This document shows positions 41,296-53,312 of a DNA stretch of 64,000 bases, one piece after another. The stretch covers positions 9,273,223 through 9,337,222 of the forward strand of contig JABAKD010000007.1 in NCBI GenBank assembly GCA_012845835.1, read 5' to 3'. The notes under the pieces were generated by a model. It did no database searches. It was not told the DNA's origin and saw only the letters and a program-made list of their open reading frames with translations. Position numbers and translations under genes: made by a program. Numbering within the stretch: position 1 is the stretch's first letter; every line of letters starts with the position of its first letter. Source of the stretch: Undaria pinnatifida (taxonomy: Eukaryota > Sar > Phaeophyceae > Laminariales > Alariaceae).

Positions 41296-41890
41296 ATGCC
41301 GCTGCTTTCCCCCCCCCCCCCCGCCCCCCCCTCCCCCCTCCCCCCCCCCCCCCCCTCCCCCCCCTCCCCCTCCCCCCGCCCCAAACGCCCCCTCCTTCCC
41401 CAACACCTGCACCATCGCCTAGACCTAGCACCACACGTATAACAAACCCCTACATCTATGCCACCTAAGGCCCTTCCCTTCCCCCCACCCCCCACCTCCC
41501 CACCCCCCCCACGTCATTCCACCCCCACCCCCTCGAACACTCCGCCCTCTACTCGCTGATTGTACGACTTACCTCAGGATGTACATGATAAACTGATGCA
41601 TTCTTTTCAAAACCGTCACATTTATCCCTTTGAAAAATAATGAATGGTTTCCACGCACAGATTGAGCTGCCTCACCCGCCCCCCCCCCCGCCCCGCCCCA
41701 CCCCCCCCCACCCCCCTGATAAATTGGTGCATTTTTTTCTTTTTTTTCCAAAACCGTCAGATTTATCCCCTTGAAGGATTTATAGCTTCCACGCACAAAT
41801 TGCTCGCCCGTCCGCCCCCCCCCCCCTTCCCCCCCCGCTCCCTTTTGATCAAAACCAGGCCACCACGTCCTTCGAAACTCCGCCCTCCCT
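41296..41890. repeat. Poly-C rich block
   Basis: Many C runs of 8-18 with CCTCC interruptions. TCCAAAACCGTCAGATTTATCCC is partly duplicated (~41605 and ~41748). Coding frames are artefacts. Confidence 0.8.
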
Positions 41891-42205
41891 CACCGGTTAT
41901 TCGACTTGCAGGATTCACTTGATGAACGGATGCATTTCCTTCCACAGCTGTCAGATTTTATCCCCCTCAGAAACGGGTTGTATAGTTTCCGCGCATAGAC
42001 TGACTAGCACCACCCTGTTGACCCTGATAGCTACACTGTAGTTGCAAGGGGAGGCGCCAACTTTATATCGTTAAAGAGGACACACAACCCGTAATACGCG
42101 CGATCGCAGTATCACACACAGCTTGCAAAGATGATTTTCGACAAAATCTTCGATCTCACAGCTGGAGTGTATTTTCATTTTTTTTGTTATATATATCATA
42201 TTTTT
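41891..42205 (+). repeat. Unclassified repeat U1, copy 2 (block order b-a)
   Basis: Block b (CACCGGTTATTCGACTTGCA ... TAGCTACACTGTAGTTGCAA, GGGGAGGCGCCAAC) precedes block a (TAATACGCGCGATCGCAGTA, GATCTCACAGCTGGAGTGTA). It is matched in reverse by 63640-63885. Confidence 0.7.
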
Positions 42206-42284
42206 CGACCGTCACTTTAACAGCGGGGTACGTTGAATACTACACCTACATTTTTTGCGGTGGCATATACAACTTACTATTATG

Positions 42285-42420
42285 TGGTCACAGACTGTGA
42301 GACAGAGTAAACCAAACAATCGCAATTAATAAAGGTAAGAATCAAGTAAAATGCTAGCGTACCGGGGACGAGAACACAACAAAACAGACCAGAGACCATA
42401 ACAAAAATAGAAAATAAACA
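42285..42420 (+). repeat. Unclassified repeat U2, copy 1
   Basis: GAGACAGAGTAAACCAAACA, AATGCTAGCGTACCGGGGAC and AGACCATAACAAAAAT resemble 47150-47290. Confidence 0.55.
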
Positions 42421-43671
42421 CAACGAACGGAGTGGTCGCTTTTAAAAATCGCAGTACGAGAAGCAATGTTTGTCAGTCTGTTTCATCGTCGCTCCAAAGA
42501 GTCGTTCCGTATATATATTGGTCCACGATCAACGATCCATCTTTCACGACCGCATAAAAATATCCCACAAGAATTCCATGTGTATTTCTCCCCACAAACG
42601 AAACCTGGATGTACTTTTAAAGGTAGGTGTGATTATCAAGGTATTGTTGGTGTTTCGAACGCTTCGTTGTGTGGTTGCAATAATTGCGTTGGTTACTGAC
42701 TGTTGTTGTTGGTGTTGTTGTTGTTGCTGGTCAATCCATTCAGCACCTCGACGTGAACGCGGATGGATGCTGAGCGAGACAAGCGAGAAGCGCGCAAAAA
42801 TATGTATTTTGAGCGGTAATCTCTAGTTATTCTTGGGATTTTGATGTATGGAGCGGTTGATAAAATAAAACTTGGCACGACATTATTCCCACATTGGCGT
42901 CATATTTTGTCCCAAAATTGGTAATATTTACTGCAACAAAAATCCCCAAGGTATTGAGGTAGGTATCAAAGTAGTGCATTTATTTATTGAATTTCGATAT
43001 AGGTACACGTACATACATACATGGATATAGACGTGGCAAGCGGACGCATGAATAAAATGAGGAGGAGGTAGAAGTAGTGGTTTCGATTACTGCCCCAGAA
43101 AAATCCACACAGCAGCATCATTGCGAGTGGCTGCGTCCGCGGGGCCCCGAGGGTGGTGTTATACAAGTTCGGACAAATCAACATGTTTTGTACTCTCGTG
43201 CAAGCAATATACTTACTTCGAAGTAGGTACGTACGAGTACGACCACACACAATACGCTTTTTGTCTACGACATATTTATGGCATGGAGCGAGGGTGTACC
43301 ATACATTTTGGACGCAAAAAATCAGGGGAAAAATAATCGTTCCTCCTGTTGTTAAGCTGCTCCACGCGATGGTCGTAGTAAAAGTCGACAGTATCCACGG
43401 AAGAAAGAAGTGCGTGGCATGCATTTGTCCCGTATCGCATCGTACGCGTTTGGTGTTTTTTCTCCCCGAGAAGACTCTTTGGTGGATGGCGTGCTTTGTT
43501 GTTGCTGTGGTCCCTGACTCCGTTGCTGTAATCGTTTGCCGGTCAAGTGCAAGCGGTCGTGTTGGTACGCAGCTGACAAAAATAAGTTTGTGTTGCTTCG
43601 TACTTGGCGTGGTCATTGCTGCTGATTGATAATCTCTTCTTTCTACCAGCGTAGTAATTTTTTTTTCTTGG
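42421..43671. other. Unannotated stretch
   Basis: A 243-codon minus-strand frame (43715-42984) and a plus-strand frame (43153-43629) overlap each other. Neither shows a domain, and the former runs into a SINE. A short frame ending CTTTTAAAG|GTAGGT (42466-42621) could be an exon but is unsupported. Confidence 0.35.
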
Positions 43672-43970
43672 CACACTTCTAATTTCCAGCTTCTGGACAA
43701 ACAAGCCCTTATCACAGGTGTCGTCGTCCCCCCCCCCCCGGTTATTGCCTTAATTTGTTTTTAGCGCATATGTGGTTCAGCACCCACTGATCATCGATTT
43801 TTCACCGAGTGTTGCTGACTTACGCTCTTGCGCTTTCCGCAAGTCAATTAGTGCACAAGAAAAAGCCCCACAACATTTTTTACGAACGAGTACGAACTCG
43901 GGGGGATTCCAGCTCATGAAATTGATCTATACCAGGCTTGAGGATAACCTGATACGCCACCGGGGCAGTT
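43672..43970 (-). mobile_element. SINE A, head at right
   Basis: Matches 36075-36366 along its length (TTCTGGACAAACAAGCCCTT, GTGCACAAGAAAAAGCCCCA, CTATACCAGGCTTGAGGATA). The B box is mutated (GATTCCAGCTC). Confidence 0.75.
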
Positions 43971-43984
43971 AGTGATATATAGCC

Positions 43985-44320
43985 GACCGCCCGGGTGGTC
44001 TAATGGGGTTAAACTATCAATACTATGAATAGCGTTGGCCCTTGAGATAGATAACCACCGCGTTGTGAGCTTTGTTGACTTTATTTATTTGCAGAAATAA
44101 ACGAGAAGAAAGCTATCAACTAACGGCTGAAATCGCCAAGCAGCGTGGGTAGGTACATTCGACGTGAATCGTCGAGGGAAGAAAATGCTGAATTCTTCTC
44201 GCGATAATAATTAGGGCATGTACCGTAATGGGGATGTGGGAGGGGAGTCCGCTATATGACCCCGGATCTGAGTTGTAGTACTGAGAGGGCGAGAGTAGTG
44301 CGAGCATCACAATAAATGGG
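43985..44320 (+). mobile_element. SINE B, uninterrupted copy
   Basis: tRNA-like head (CGCCCGGGTGGTCTAATGGG) and a body with ACATTCGACGTGAATCGTCG, GAATTCTTCTCGCGATAATA and GACCCCGGATCTGAGTTGTA, shared with 4549-5130. Confidence 0.6.
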
Positions 44321-44759
44321 ATAGGAAAATGAACAGAAGTGAAGTGTATTACTGCTGCTGTAATAATACGATACCCAAGCAAGTTGCACCGATTGACTCG
44401 ATCTGGACCGACTGCTGTATATTATTATAAAAATTAAATATTATGCAATGTTATGCAATTGATCCACGTACAACTTCTCTGATCACAGGCCAGTATATGA
44501 GACGACAGTGACTTCATTGACCTTGCTGAACTTCCTAGTGAGTGGTGGTTTCCTCTATCCACGAACCCCGGCCGAGCCGATCAATCGAAGGTTGGGTTAC
44601 ACTGTGCGGGGTGATGTCGAGGCAGGGGTTCGAATGAAATGTCCGCGTACCGCAGGGTTGGGGTATACGAATAAAATAATAAAAAGTCAGCAGTAGCGCG
44701 AGTTGCCCCATTTTTTTCTAGTTGAAAATAACTTGAAGGGTTTCTGAACCGGGGTTGGA
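44321..44759. other. Unannotated stretch
   Basis: Nothing recognised. Confidence 0.4.
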
Positions 44760-45535
44760 CCCTGTTCTGCGGTGCTGGCGTTGCATGCGAACCTCAGCCA
44801 GCTAAGGCTTCCACACCGTGCGGTGTGGTGTCATCCCAGGAGAAGTCGGTTTTCGTCCCCGGTTTTTTGGCGTTGATGGCGAACGGAAGCATTTCTGGAA
44901 CGTCGATGGGACCCTATCCTCATCGGGTGCGTCGAAACGCCCCCCGCCCGTTTGCTGGTCTATCTCCTCACCGGGAGTCCCTGGCTCTACGAGCTGCACA
45001 GCCACTCAACAATAAGCCAATGTGAATAATAGATTATTGTCGCACCATCGTGCGGGGCTGTGTCGACCCGCGGAAGAAATGGGATATCGTCCCCGGTTCG
45101 TCAGGATTTGTGAAACGGGCACAGGACTCTATATCCTCCCATGGTGGCGTTGCCCTTACGTCCGAGCCCCAGCCCATCATCGGTAAGCGAATATGGTTGG
45201 AGTTCCACGTCGTGCGGAGTGGTGTCGACACGGGAGGTCATCGTTATTGTTCCCGCGTTTTTGGAGCTGTAGAGGTTCGGGGGATTCATAAATCGGGGAT
45301 GGGACCCTATTTTCCCCGTGTGTGACGGAAATGCCCCCCATCGATGGGCCTCTATCCGCCCTAGGACGGCGCTGTGGAGCTCGAACCGATCAGCGATTAG
45401 CCAACGGGATTGGAATTTTCTCACTGTGCAGGGTGGTGTCGACCCGAGAAAGCTCCGTTTGCTTCACCGATTGACGGAAGTTTTAGAAATGTGGAACGAC
45501 CTCTGGACCGGGGATGGGACCCTATCAGCTACTTG
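44760..45535 (+). repeat. Degenerate satellite, ~160-230-bp units, about four units
   Basis: Cores CCACACCGTGCGGTGTGGTG (44812), CATCGTGCGGGGCTGTGTCG (45048), CCACGTCGTGCGGAGTGGTG (45206) and GTGCAGGGTGGTGTCGAC (45425). Each unit continues with GATGGGACCCTAT and TGGCGTTG-like sequence. The core is itself nearly palindromic. A single related unit lies at 60800-60965. Confidence 0.75.
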
Positions 45536-46230
45536 CATTAAGGATTTTGAATCGTAATTTGGGCTGTGGGGGGAAGAAAATCGAGATAATCATAACTTGG
45601 TTAATGTAGGGTGATGGCCCAGTTTGCGAGGAAAAAAAACATGGTAGAATCTCATATAAAAAAAATTTAACAATCGACCAGGCAGCCAGGACACCAACAC
45701 ATCGAGGCACACATCACCTTCTACAGGGACACCAGACGGCATCCACAACACTCAAGCACTCTCCCGGAGAAGCTGCCAGGTTGCTGGTGGACGCTGTGCG
45801 GGATTGCCCACGGCAGAAAGGCTGATGCGTCATCAAGAGTGCCCGAAGCAGGGCAAATTTAGCTCTTTGCTACGAACACGCAACAGCCAGCAAACAATTT
45901 TCGAAATCAGAACGCTCGTCTCACGTTCTTTGGAGACCGACGAGCCACACACAAATGCAACGCGCCACAAGCGTTCCACCCACGCCAACGCCACAGGTGC
46001 GGAAGACCCTCCCGGCCCCACCCCTGGCCCGCAGCAAAGCCTGTTTGCAGCCCACCAACAGCAGCAGTAGTAGACTTGCTTTTCGGCGTTTTTGAATTTT
46101 GAGCAGTCTGCTCAAGAATCGAAAAGCCACACCCGTACATGAAAACCCGCAAAAACAGTTTGAATTTGAAAAGCTCGGAGATCGGAAGACAGGACGACAC
46201 CAAGCAAGGCGGACCGAAGACACGGTGCGT
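45529..46230 (+). repeat. Left arm of a ~0.7-kb inverted repeat
   Basis: The sequence from AGCTACTTGCATTAAGGATT to GACACGGTGCGT is repeated inverted at 60084-60799. Landmarks include GTAATTTGGGCTGTGGGGGG, AGTGCCCGAAGCAGGGC and TTTGAATTTGAAAAGCTCGG. Broken protein-like frames occur (RTRNSQQTIFEIRTLVSR), without a known family. Confidence 0.85.
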
Positions 46231-47149
46231 ATTTCTTCACTCGGGAGCAGCCCGTCTCCACGCCTGGGGCAGCCGGTCTCCACTCTTGAAGAAGCCGGTC
46301 TCCACCTTTTTGAATCCTCGTGTTAACCTCTCAAACCCTCCTTGTGCCCTGCTTGCGCGGCCTTTTCCCATGTTACACCATCGGTGTATCGGCCACTTCC
46401 GGGCTTGCAAGGAGGACGGCACAGAATCAACCCTTGGTCTCCGGCTAGACGATCCAGCCGGAAGTTTTTGGTTCGCGAGAGATCGCCCGGATGACCAGGA
46501 GTTCTCACGGATACACTGTAGAGTTTAATCAGTCATTGATGTTAGACACAAGATCGACAAGATCGGGAATACAGATCTTGCCTTTGAATATCTACTGCTG
46601 CTGTACGTCGATGACCCGTCCTAGTTGTGTACTTCTAAATCGTTTCATATTGTTTTTGTCTCTGTCCCGGCTCACCCTGCTCTGGCATGAAACTCAATCC
46701 AACCCAATTCTCCGCAAACATCAAACATCATCATCAGATCCTTCAAACCGTTTTTTTTGTTCCCAGCAGTTGAGCACATCATCAACAGCAGTTGAGCGCA
46801 TTCATTATCAACAGCAGTTGATGGGCACATCAACACACGAGAGTGACAGAAAATCACGCCGCAGTCATCCACACAGCAGCAGCGGCACAACGGCCTCTAC
46901 GCGGTCAGTTGTCATCGTCGATGGCAGGAACCGGTCGGTGGACTCCCTGCCATGTATACTGATACCCTGCCGTGATGTTTGCTGCTGTGCGATTCTCCGT
47001 TCTTCTACATCAATACCTCTTATTCATACTCCTAAACTTCCCACAATCATAGAAAAAAAACATTGCAGCTCAACGGGTAGCATGATGAGAAGATTGATCG
47101 CGATGTTTGTTGAGTACACCCGGCGTCCGTGCTTATTGTTCATCTTAGA
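46231..47149. other. Unannotated stretch
   Basis: A 236-codon plus-strand frame (46491-47201) has skewed Ser/Thr/Leu content and a small internal duplication (CAACAGCAGTTGA). It runs into repeat U2 and is not called a gene. Confidence 0.35.
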
Positions 47150-47290
47150 GACACACAAAGTATGTGCGAGACAGGGAAAACCAAACGATTGCAATGATTA
47201 ATCAACATAAAGCAAGGGAAATGCCGGCGTATCGGGCACGACAGCACAACAAAACGAGCGAGACCATACACTACTAATATCAGAAAAAAA
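47150..47290 (+). repeat. Unclassified repeat U2, copy 2
   Basis: GAGACAGGGAAAACCAAACG, AATGCCGGCGTATCGGGCAC and GAGACCATACACTA match 42285-42420. Confidence 0.55.
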
Positions 47291-47629
47291 TGGAAACCTA
47301 AAAAGAAGATACCAGGGGCTCTGAAGAATGTGAAGCAAGAAAGCCAGAACGGCTGCAAGAGAAACAACCTACGTGCTGATGAAGAGACACAGCTAAGTGT
47401 TGCACGGACATAATAGAAGGAAGAAGAGCAAGATAGCGGCATACGGCTGGTGGGGAGTGAAGACAAGGGAATAAAGCGAGAAGTAAGCAATAAAAATGAA
47501 CAAAGCAAGCAAGACAAAAAAATAAGAGTCATTACTGCCGCGTTCGCGCTCCGCCCGTTGAACTCGTTGAATACAAGCAAAGAAAAACACTACCGCTCAC
47601 AACAGGGTTTAGGGCATTACTGTACTTGA

Positions 47630-49310
47630 ACACGCTCCACGTTTTGTCGAACCGGTACCTTGCCGCACCATGTACCATTTAGATTCGGCGTTCGTCCACA
47701 GCTGTATCGGTACGCCCCCCCCCCCCCATCCAGTTTCTTCTTGTTGATGTCCTTGGCGTCCGCTGTTGCGTGGATTGGCCAGCTCTTGTCCGCCTCGGTC
47801 CTGTGCCATTTCATCATGACGCGGCCCGCCGCGTCGACGACCCCCCGATACCCGGTTCCTCTGTTCTTAGCCGCTCTCAACCATAGCGCACTCTTTCCTC
47901 CTAACAGCAAAGGGGGGTTGTCCGTCGACCCCTCGGTGGCTTTGAATGCTTTGATATCGTCTGCTAGAGATTGGGTCCAACTCCTTTCTGGTCGGCCTGG
48001 TCCCGGGTGATTGTCTCGAGCATCACGCAATGGGTCCGCCTCTCAGTTGTCGTCCATTCTACAGCTCCCGCAAAGAGGAGGTGGCTTTTGCGGGTGGTCG
48101 TCTTAACGCTCTCACATTGTGTTGACGGTTTTAGCGGTCGATATGTGGTGGTGGGCGCGCTGTCGGCGCTGGAAGCCCATATCCGTTAGGAGGTCAGCGA
48201 AGTGCCCCTGGCCGAGATTCCGAGCCACACGCTCGTACAGCAGGTTGTCCATCACCTCGGTCCTTAGCAGGAGCAATTTTAGTGTGAACGAAGCATCTTC
48301 CATATCGTACAGCTCCCACTTGAAACGATCGTATCATGCCCACGCGAGTCGGATCCGTCGTTAGTTTATGGCATAATATCGGCGCTTGCGTTTCATTTAC
48401 CTGCAGTGCAGTTCCTCACATGACGAACTCAATCGCCCAGGAACGTTTTGTCGCAAAACGCGCAACCCCTACCGTGGGATGTCTCCGCGCCCAGGTACAG
48501 AAAATGCATGGTCTGCATATATATCTCTGACCCGCCGCTTCGACAACGAGCGGCGGAGCCGGGAGAACCTTGTTGAGTGTGCGGAGCAGCATTGTCTCCG
48601 TTTTCATTTCGGGCACGGTGAGATTTGCTGATTCAAAAACGGTCACAATGACACTCATTTTCGCAAAGTTTTTCGTTGATTTAGCCACAATGCCGGCATC
48701 GTCGGCGTGCAGCAACCACAGACTGACCCCCTTACACATGCCAGTGGTTCAACCTCCAACCCGCCCTCCCCGAAGTCCTCCTCGAGGTGCACCAAGTCCC
48801 TCGAGACGTCTGGGTCCTCACAGAAACTTGGCGGAACGGAATGTATCGCTGTGCGGCGAAAAATACGATGCGAAGAAGCGGCGACAGTACACATCCTTGC
48901 CGCAATCCCTAGGTGACATAATGCTATTCATAGTGTTCACCGTCATCCGTGCGCACGCGAGCTCGCATGTCTTCGTGGAAATGGCCAATCATGATCAACA
49001 TCGTCACGGATACGCGGAAACGTGCGAGCACCACCCACAGCCGCTTTCGGTCGACGGAGTTCTATGCGAGATCGACGAAGAACATCAACAAAGGGGATTC
49101 TCCTAGCTCGTCCGAGTTCTTGCAATCGGCGCACGACGAATGCCTACAATATATTATTCCTCGATACAAAGGATGGGCTGGCACTCTCCCCAGGGATGTA
49201 ATCGCTCAAGGCGACGCTATTACTCCGGGGCTCAAAACCACGAAATCGTGGCATCATTCATCAAAATATCGACGCTGCTGATGCCATTGCTGTTGAATGC
49301 CCTTTGTTGT
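47630..49310 (-). pseudogene. LINE reverse transcriptase and C-terminal region, decayed
   Basis: On the minus strand, in order: RT block FVDLA...NSVDR (49090-49060), GLRQGCVLSPLLL (48915-48875), the catalytic ADDAGIVAKS (~48700-48710), VEAAGQRYICRPCIFCTW (48560-48490), LLLRTEVMDNLLYERVAR (48280-48220) and a C-terminal LVDRPERSWTQSLADDIKA-like segment (to ~47640). It parallels the plus-strand LINE at 56400-60052. Stops, frameshifts and an inserted M3 fragment (48346-48485) make it dead. Neither end is intact. Confidence 0.75.
48346..48485 (-). mobile_element. M3 MITE, internally deleted, inside LINE
   Basis: Left end GAGTCGGATCCGTCGTTAGT; right end CAACCCCTACCGTGGGATGT, CTC. Only ~140 bp remain. 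The right half (GCAGTTCCTCACATGACGAA, CCCAGGAACGTTTTGTCGCA) is clear. Confidence 0.6.
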
Positions 49311-50405
49311 GTTGTGAAAAAATAGATTATCACACACGGTCGAGTATCAGCTTCTTGCATCTCATACTGTCGCCCGACTGCAGAATGAGAATTGTAGCAA
49401 CATAGACTACACAGTATACAGCAGCAACCGTAACGAACGTCTAGACTTCCTTCTTACGTTCATGTAGATGAACAAGAGCAGCAACACGCATTGTGGCGAT
49501 GTGACAACAAACCGACGAACTCCATACCGGCTGCGATCCATCAACCAACAACGCAATCAAGATGACGGCATTTTCTTAATGTCATAAATGTCTTGATCAA
49601 TCAGCAGGCTCATCGTAGATGGAAGGGGCGACAGCCCTGGGTACAGTCAAGGGCGCAAGCAGTACGGCGCAACCCGTGCGAGCCCCTTCAACGGTAAATC
49701 GCTATCCTACACTACCCAGCCTGCGATCAAGGGGGTGCTGTGTTTTTTTTGTTGTACATGAGTGATAGTTTTTGCTTTCTCGGGAGAAGCGAGCAAGAGC
49801 CGCATTAGATACGTTTTGTCACAGCAATGTGGAGCGCAAGCGCGGACTCCACGAACGCAAGATGTCTGTGAGATAGGCACGCTCCACACAGACAAAAAGC
49901 ACAGACAGTGGGCGCCCACGCCCACGCCGAGCACACCAAATCTGCTGGCCTCTGGCATGACCTCCACCTTGGATTCGAAAGAGTTTTTTTTTTTTTCAAA
50001 TGCGTGACGTCATCGACTGATCACTTCTTGCTTTGGGTGGATAACGAACAATGACAGCGACTAGTCCATTTGTGGTCTATTCACCGACTGGGTACAGATT
50101 TATCTGGCTTTTGATTTTGTTCGTGAGAATTCGAAATATTTGAATTTTGAGGAAAAAATGGGCATGCGTTGGCTTTCACGTCTACTCAAGGAGGTCGCGC
50201 GCAGGATATGGTGAATCTTATTCAATGCCAGTGATGTTCAGGAGGCGGAGTAGCAACAACAGCCCCGAGCTGTGAGCTTAGACAAAGTACTGCCCTCTGC
50301 AGTATGCCCGAGATAAAGAAGATGGTGTTTATGTCCTGAATATTACAGCAGTACCCAAGCGAAAACTGAGAGAAGACGGGGAGAGGTGGGTGTAGAGAAG
50401 AGTGA
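49311..50405. other. Unannotated stretch
   Basis: No exon or repeat was recognised. Frames of up to 86 codons lack support. Confidence 0.4.
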
Positions 50406-50625
50406 GATGTTCTTAGAGTCCATGCCTGGAAGCCCTGACCGCCTCGCGGTCTGACGAGTGTTCTTATCTTCGTTGTATTACAGGACAGAGAGGAGAAAAG
50501 GAGCAGAGAGCGGAGTGCTAGAGCTCTCCTCTCATGAGAGAAATTGCATAAAAACGCCTATGAATGTATACCCAACCCCCTCAACAAGATTTGTAACCGT
50601 CGTGCTGTGAGGATCCACACTAACA
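50406..50625 (-). repeat. Copia 3' LTR
   Basis: Matches 55499-55716: GCCTGGAAGCCCTGACCGCC, CGGTCTGACGAGTGTTCTTA, GAGAAATTGCATAAAAACGC and TTTGTAACCGTCGTGCTGTG. The element-sense start is TGTTAGTGTGGATCC. The purine-rich GAAGAGCCAGGAGGG lies directly upstream in element sense (50626-50640). Confidence 0.9.
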
Positions 50626-50937
50626 CCCTCCTGGCTCTTCACAGCAGTGACGAGACCGAACGGGCATCCAAAACAAAACGATAGGACCAACGAACACCTA
50701 ACGACAGTCCCGCAGGAGGAAGCCCGGCCACCGGGTCAAAACCCCCTGTATATCATGTACCATCCAAACCATTGTGATTGTAACAATGGCCGCATTCAGA
50801 CGATGATCACGGCCAGAAACTAAGCTACCAAGTAGCGCCCTACTCACCCATGCCTCTCAAAGTAGCGTGGGGTGGCGGCCTGACAAATTATTCCTCGCGT
50901 GACTCAAACATGGTACGAATAATTCTCACACCCCTTA

Positions 50938-51720
50938 CTCATCACCCAACGGTAGGTTCAACAAAAACCTACGGTGAGATTTAAAAGGGGTTGCAGCAAG
51001 GGATTTCGTCAAAATATCCGCGTGCTGCTCTTCCGAAGCTACGAATTGAATATCAATTTTCTTTGCACAAAGCAGCGTTCGGACGAAATGGAACCGCACA
51101 TCTATGTGCTTGCTCCGCGCAGAACTAAGAGGGTTTTCAGCCAGAACTAAGAGGGTTCTCAGCCAGTGCTATGGCTCCCTGATTATCTTCAAAAACTCGG
51201 ACACACAATTCAGTTAGCTCTGGACAAAAGATAATACTGCCCCCGTAAACAGAGCCTCCTTCACCCCCTCACCTAGGGCTACGTACTCTGCTTCTGCTGT
51301 AGACAACGTAACGCACCTATGCGTGCTACTTGCCCAACTGACGGCACCACCCCCCAAGGTAATTACCGTCCCCGACACCGAGCACCTGTCACTCGACTTA
51401 TCAGTGTAGACAGCATCGCTATATGCAGTCAGATCCAATCCCGAACGCCTTACAAAAGTCAAACCCATACCCCTTGTCCCGTGGAGGTACGCCATGATCT
51501 TCAGAACTGCTTCCAAGTGCCTGTCGGTGGGGTTGTGAGAATGGCGTGCCACAGCACGCACCGCGTTGGAGATGTCTGGCCGCGTCATGGTCGACAGTCA
51601 CATCAGACTGCCCACAGCCTCCCTGTACGGCCAGTCTTCCTTTGGTTCGCCCTCCTCTCTTGGACCTAGTTCAACGCCAGGGGTCGCGGGGATGTCAGAG
51701 GACGAGTTCACACCAAAACG
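50938..51720 (-). pseudogene. Copia RNase H domain
   Basis: The minus strand reads MTRPDISNAVRAVARHSHN, HLEAVLKIMAYLHGTRGMG, LTAYSDAVYTDKSSDRCSV (catalytic Asp) and CVTLSTAEAEYVALGEGVK (conserved Glu), then after a stop at ~51212 a tail with ADILTKSLA, the usual Copia polyprotein C-terminus. The upstream frame (51660-51590) carries WPYREAVGSLMWL. A small tandem duplication near 51717-51770 has shifted the frame against RT. Confidence 0.8.
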
Positions 51721-52030
51721 ATTCAGCATGCTTTCAACGCAAAACGACTCAGCATGCGTTCAACGAAAGCATTCTGCGTGATCTCCAACGTGCCCAATTC
51801 CCAGTTACGCTTGAAAGCACAACCAGTACACCACGTTAACTCACCTAGGTTATTCGTGGGAAAATTAGAATTTAATGCAGCATGGAAGTCTTTGCATGCC
51901 TCGTCCGATCCTGCAATCACAATATCATCTACATGAACGGATATAATCAGTTCTACCTTGCCATCCACAACTATGCGAAAAACACAAGGATCGGTCCTAC
52001 TCTTCTGGAAAACCACTCGGCATGCACGCG
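51721..52030 (-). pseudogene. Copia reverse transcriptase, C-terminal part only
   Basis: Reads SRTDPCVFRIVVDGKVEL, then IISVHVDDIVIAGSDEA (catalytic V-D-D box), LNSNFPTNNLGELTWCTG and LEITQNAFVERMLSRF. Everything before DPCVF (the fingers, the first palm Asp and the YGLKQ block) is missing. The sequence jumps from a linker ending MPSGFPEE straight into this part, so RT cannot work. Confidence 0.8.
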
Positions 52031-52685
52031 TTTGACTTCCCTGTATTTTCTTCCGCAGCAGGTCCTCCGGCCATCACGGCCATTGCATCCTCCGTCGTCC
52101 AGGATGTATTTGCCAGTATAATCCCATTATCCGTCCACTTTTGCACTGCCGCAGACATCGCGTTCTCGATCACACGCTGACGTTGAGCAGATTCATCCTG
52201 CAGGCGTTGGCTCTGACCCCGCGTCAGGCCCATTACTGTCGGGGGTAGTTGTCCCCAGCTACTGAGCTCGTGAGCTGTCCTGCCCGACAGGACCGCGGGG
52301 GGACCTTCGCCATTCCCTTGGTATGTGCCGGAGGCTGCTGATGCGTCAGAGCCGCTTTTGGCCCTCCCTGCCGGGACCGAGGAGGCGTCCACCGCGCCCC
52401 CTTGAGACGAATTCATCGTCTCGACTGTTTCGGCCCTTCCTGCCGGGACCGAGGAGGCGCCTACCGCGCCCCCTTGAGACGAGTTCATCGTCTCGGCTGT
52501 TCCGTCGCCAGCATCGCCGGCGACAGGTGCCTCCTGTGAGCGCTCCTGCAAGCACGCGTGCAAGTCACCAGCATCGCCGGCAGCAGGTGTTTCCTGTGAG
52601 CGCTCCCGCAAGAACGCGTGCAGATTGAACCCCCACGTCACGTCGAGGTCGGTCAGGCGAGCCAGACCTTTGTCCTGCTTGTGCA
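52031..52685 (-). pseudogene. Copia linker between integrase and RT, with short repeats
   Basis: An open minus-strand frame with two imperfect internal repeats (ETMNSSQGGAVGASSVPAGR and ETMNSSQGGAVDASSVPAGR; RERSQETPAAGDAGDLHA and QERSQEAPVAGDAGD). This is the variable hinge seen before RT in Copia polyproteins. The start of this segment lies in the inverted-repeat arm. Confidence 0.6.
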
Positions 52686-53127
52686 TCACCCCCCCCCCCC
52701 ACCTCCATCTGACGTGCTCTCGTCGTTGGCCTCGGACCTCCCCTCTTCGTGGGACAGGGAGTTATGCATCGGGGCAGGTACAGGTTGTGAAGGCGACACG
52801 CGTTGCCAGGTGACATGGCGCGTGATACGCAGAGTACGGTGTTTGGTCAGCACTCGTACGGCGTCCCGGGGGTGGATAGACGCAGGGCCCAGGTAAAAAC
52901 ACTCCTGTGCTTTCGGCTGAGACTTGGTTTTCCTCTTCACCTTGCAGTAGCCAGGCTTAAGGGAAGGTAGAAGCACTACCGGGGGGGGTTTATCGTACCA
53001 CATGTCGTACGGCGACTTGTTTGCGGGGTTAGCGGACGTTGCCGTGCGGTTATGAGAATCGCACGCCCAGTGCGACGCTTCAGCCCACACCGATTCAGTT
53101 GCCGGCAATTGCGCACCGGGAAAAAAC
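52608..53127. repeat. Left arm of Copia internal inverted repeat (~520 bp)
   Basis: From GCAAGAACGCGTGCAGATTG to CAATTGCGCACCGGGAAAAA, repeated inverted with few differences at 54152-54670. The spacer of ~1.0 kb holds protease and the N-terminal integrase. Confidence 0.85.
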
Positions 53128-53312
53128 TCACGAGCTTGGATTCGACCCGCCATTGCGGCCGTCTCAATCAAACCTAGCGCGCCCTTGGCTACCCCATTAT
53201 AGTGGGGACTGTCGGCCGTGGTGAATTCTTGCATAATGCATAGCGATTTACATAGGTCGCTAAACTTCCCCCCGCAAAATTCACCGCGCCCATCGGACCG
53301 GACGGTCACCAT
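52686..53312 (-). pseudogene. Copia integrase, C-terminal half
   Basis: Reads VTVRSDGRGEFCGGKF (second catalytic Asp), ADSPHYNGVAKGALGLIE and a long tail ending SPSQPVPAPMHNSLSHEEG. The catalytic Glu normally follows NGVA (consensus GVAER). Here the sequence is GVAKG, so the DDE triad looks broken. A frameshift near 53300 separates it from the N-terminal half. Confidence 0.8.

Noticed and set aside
42984..43715. 243-codon minus-strand open frame
   Set aside because: No domain, skewed composition, overlaps SINE A at its start and another long frame on the opposite strand. Length alone is not enough in this base composition.
46491..47201. 236-codon plus-strand open frame
   Set aside because: Low-complexity Ser/Thr/His segments, an internal CAACAGCAGTTGA duplication, and it runs into repeat U2. 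No splice or motif support.
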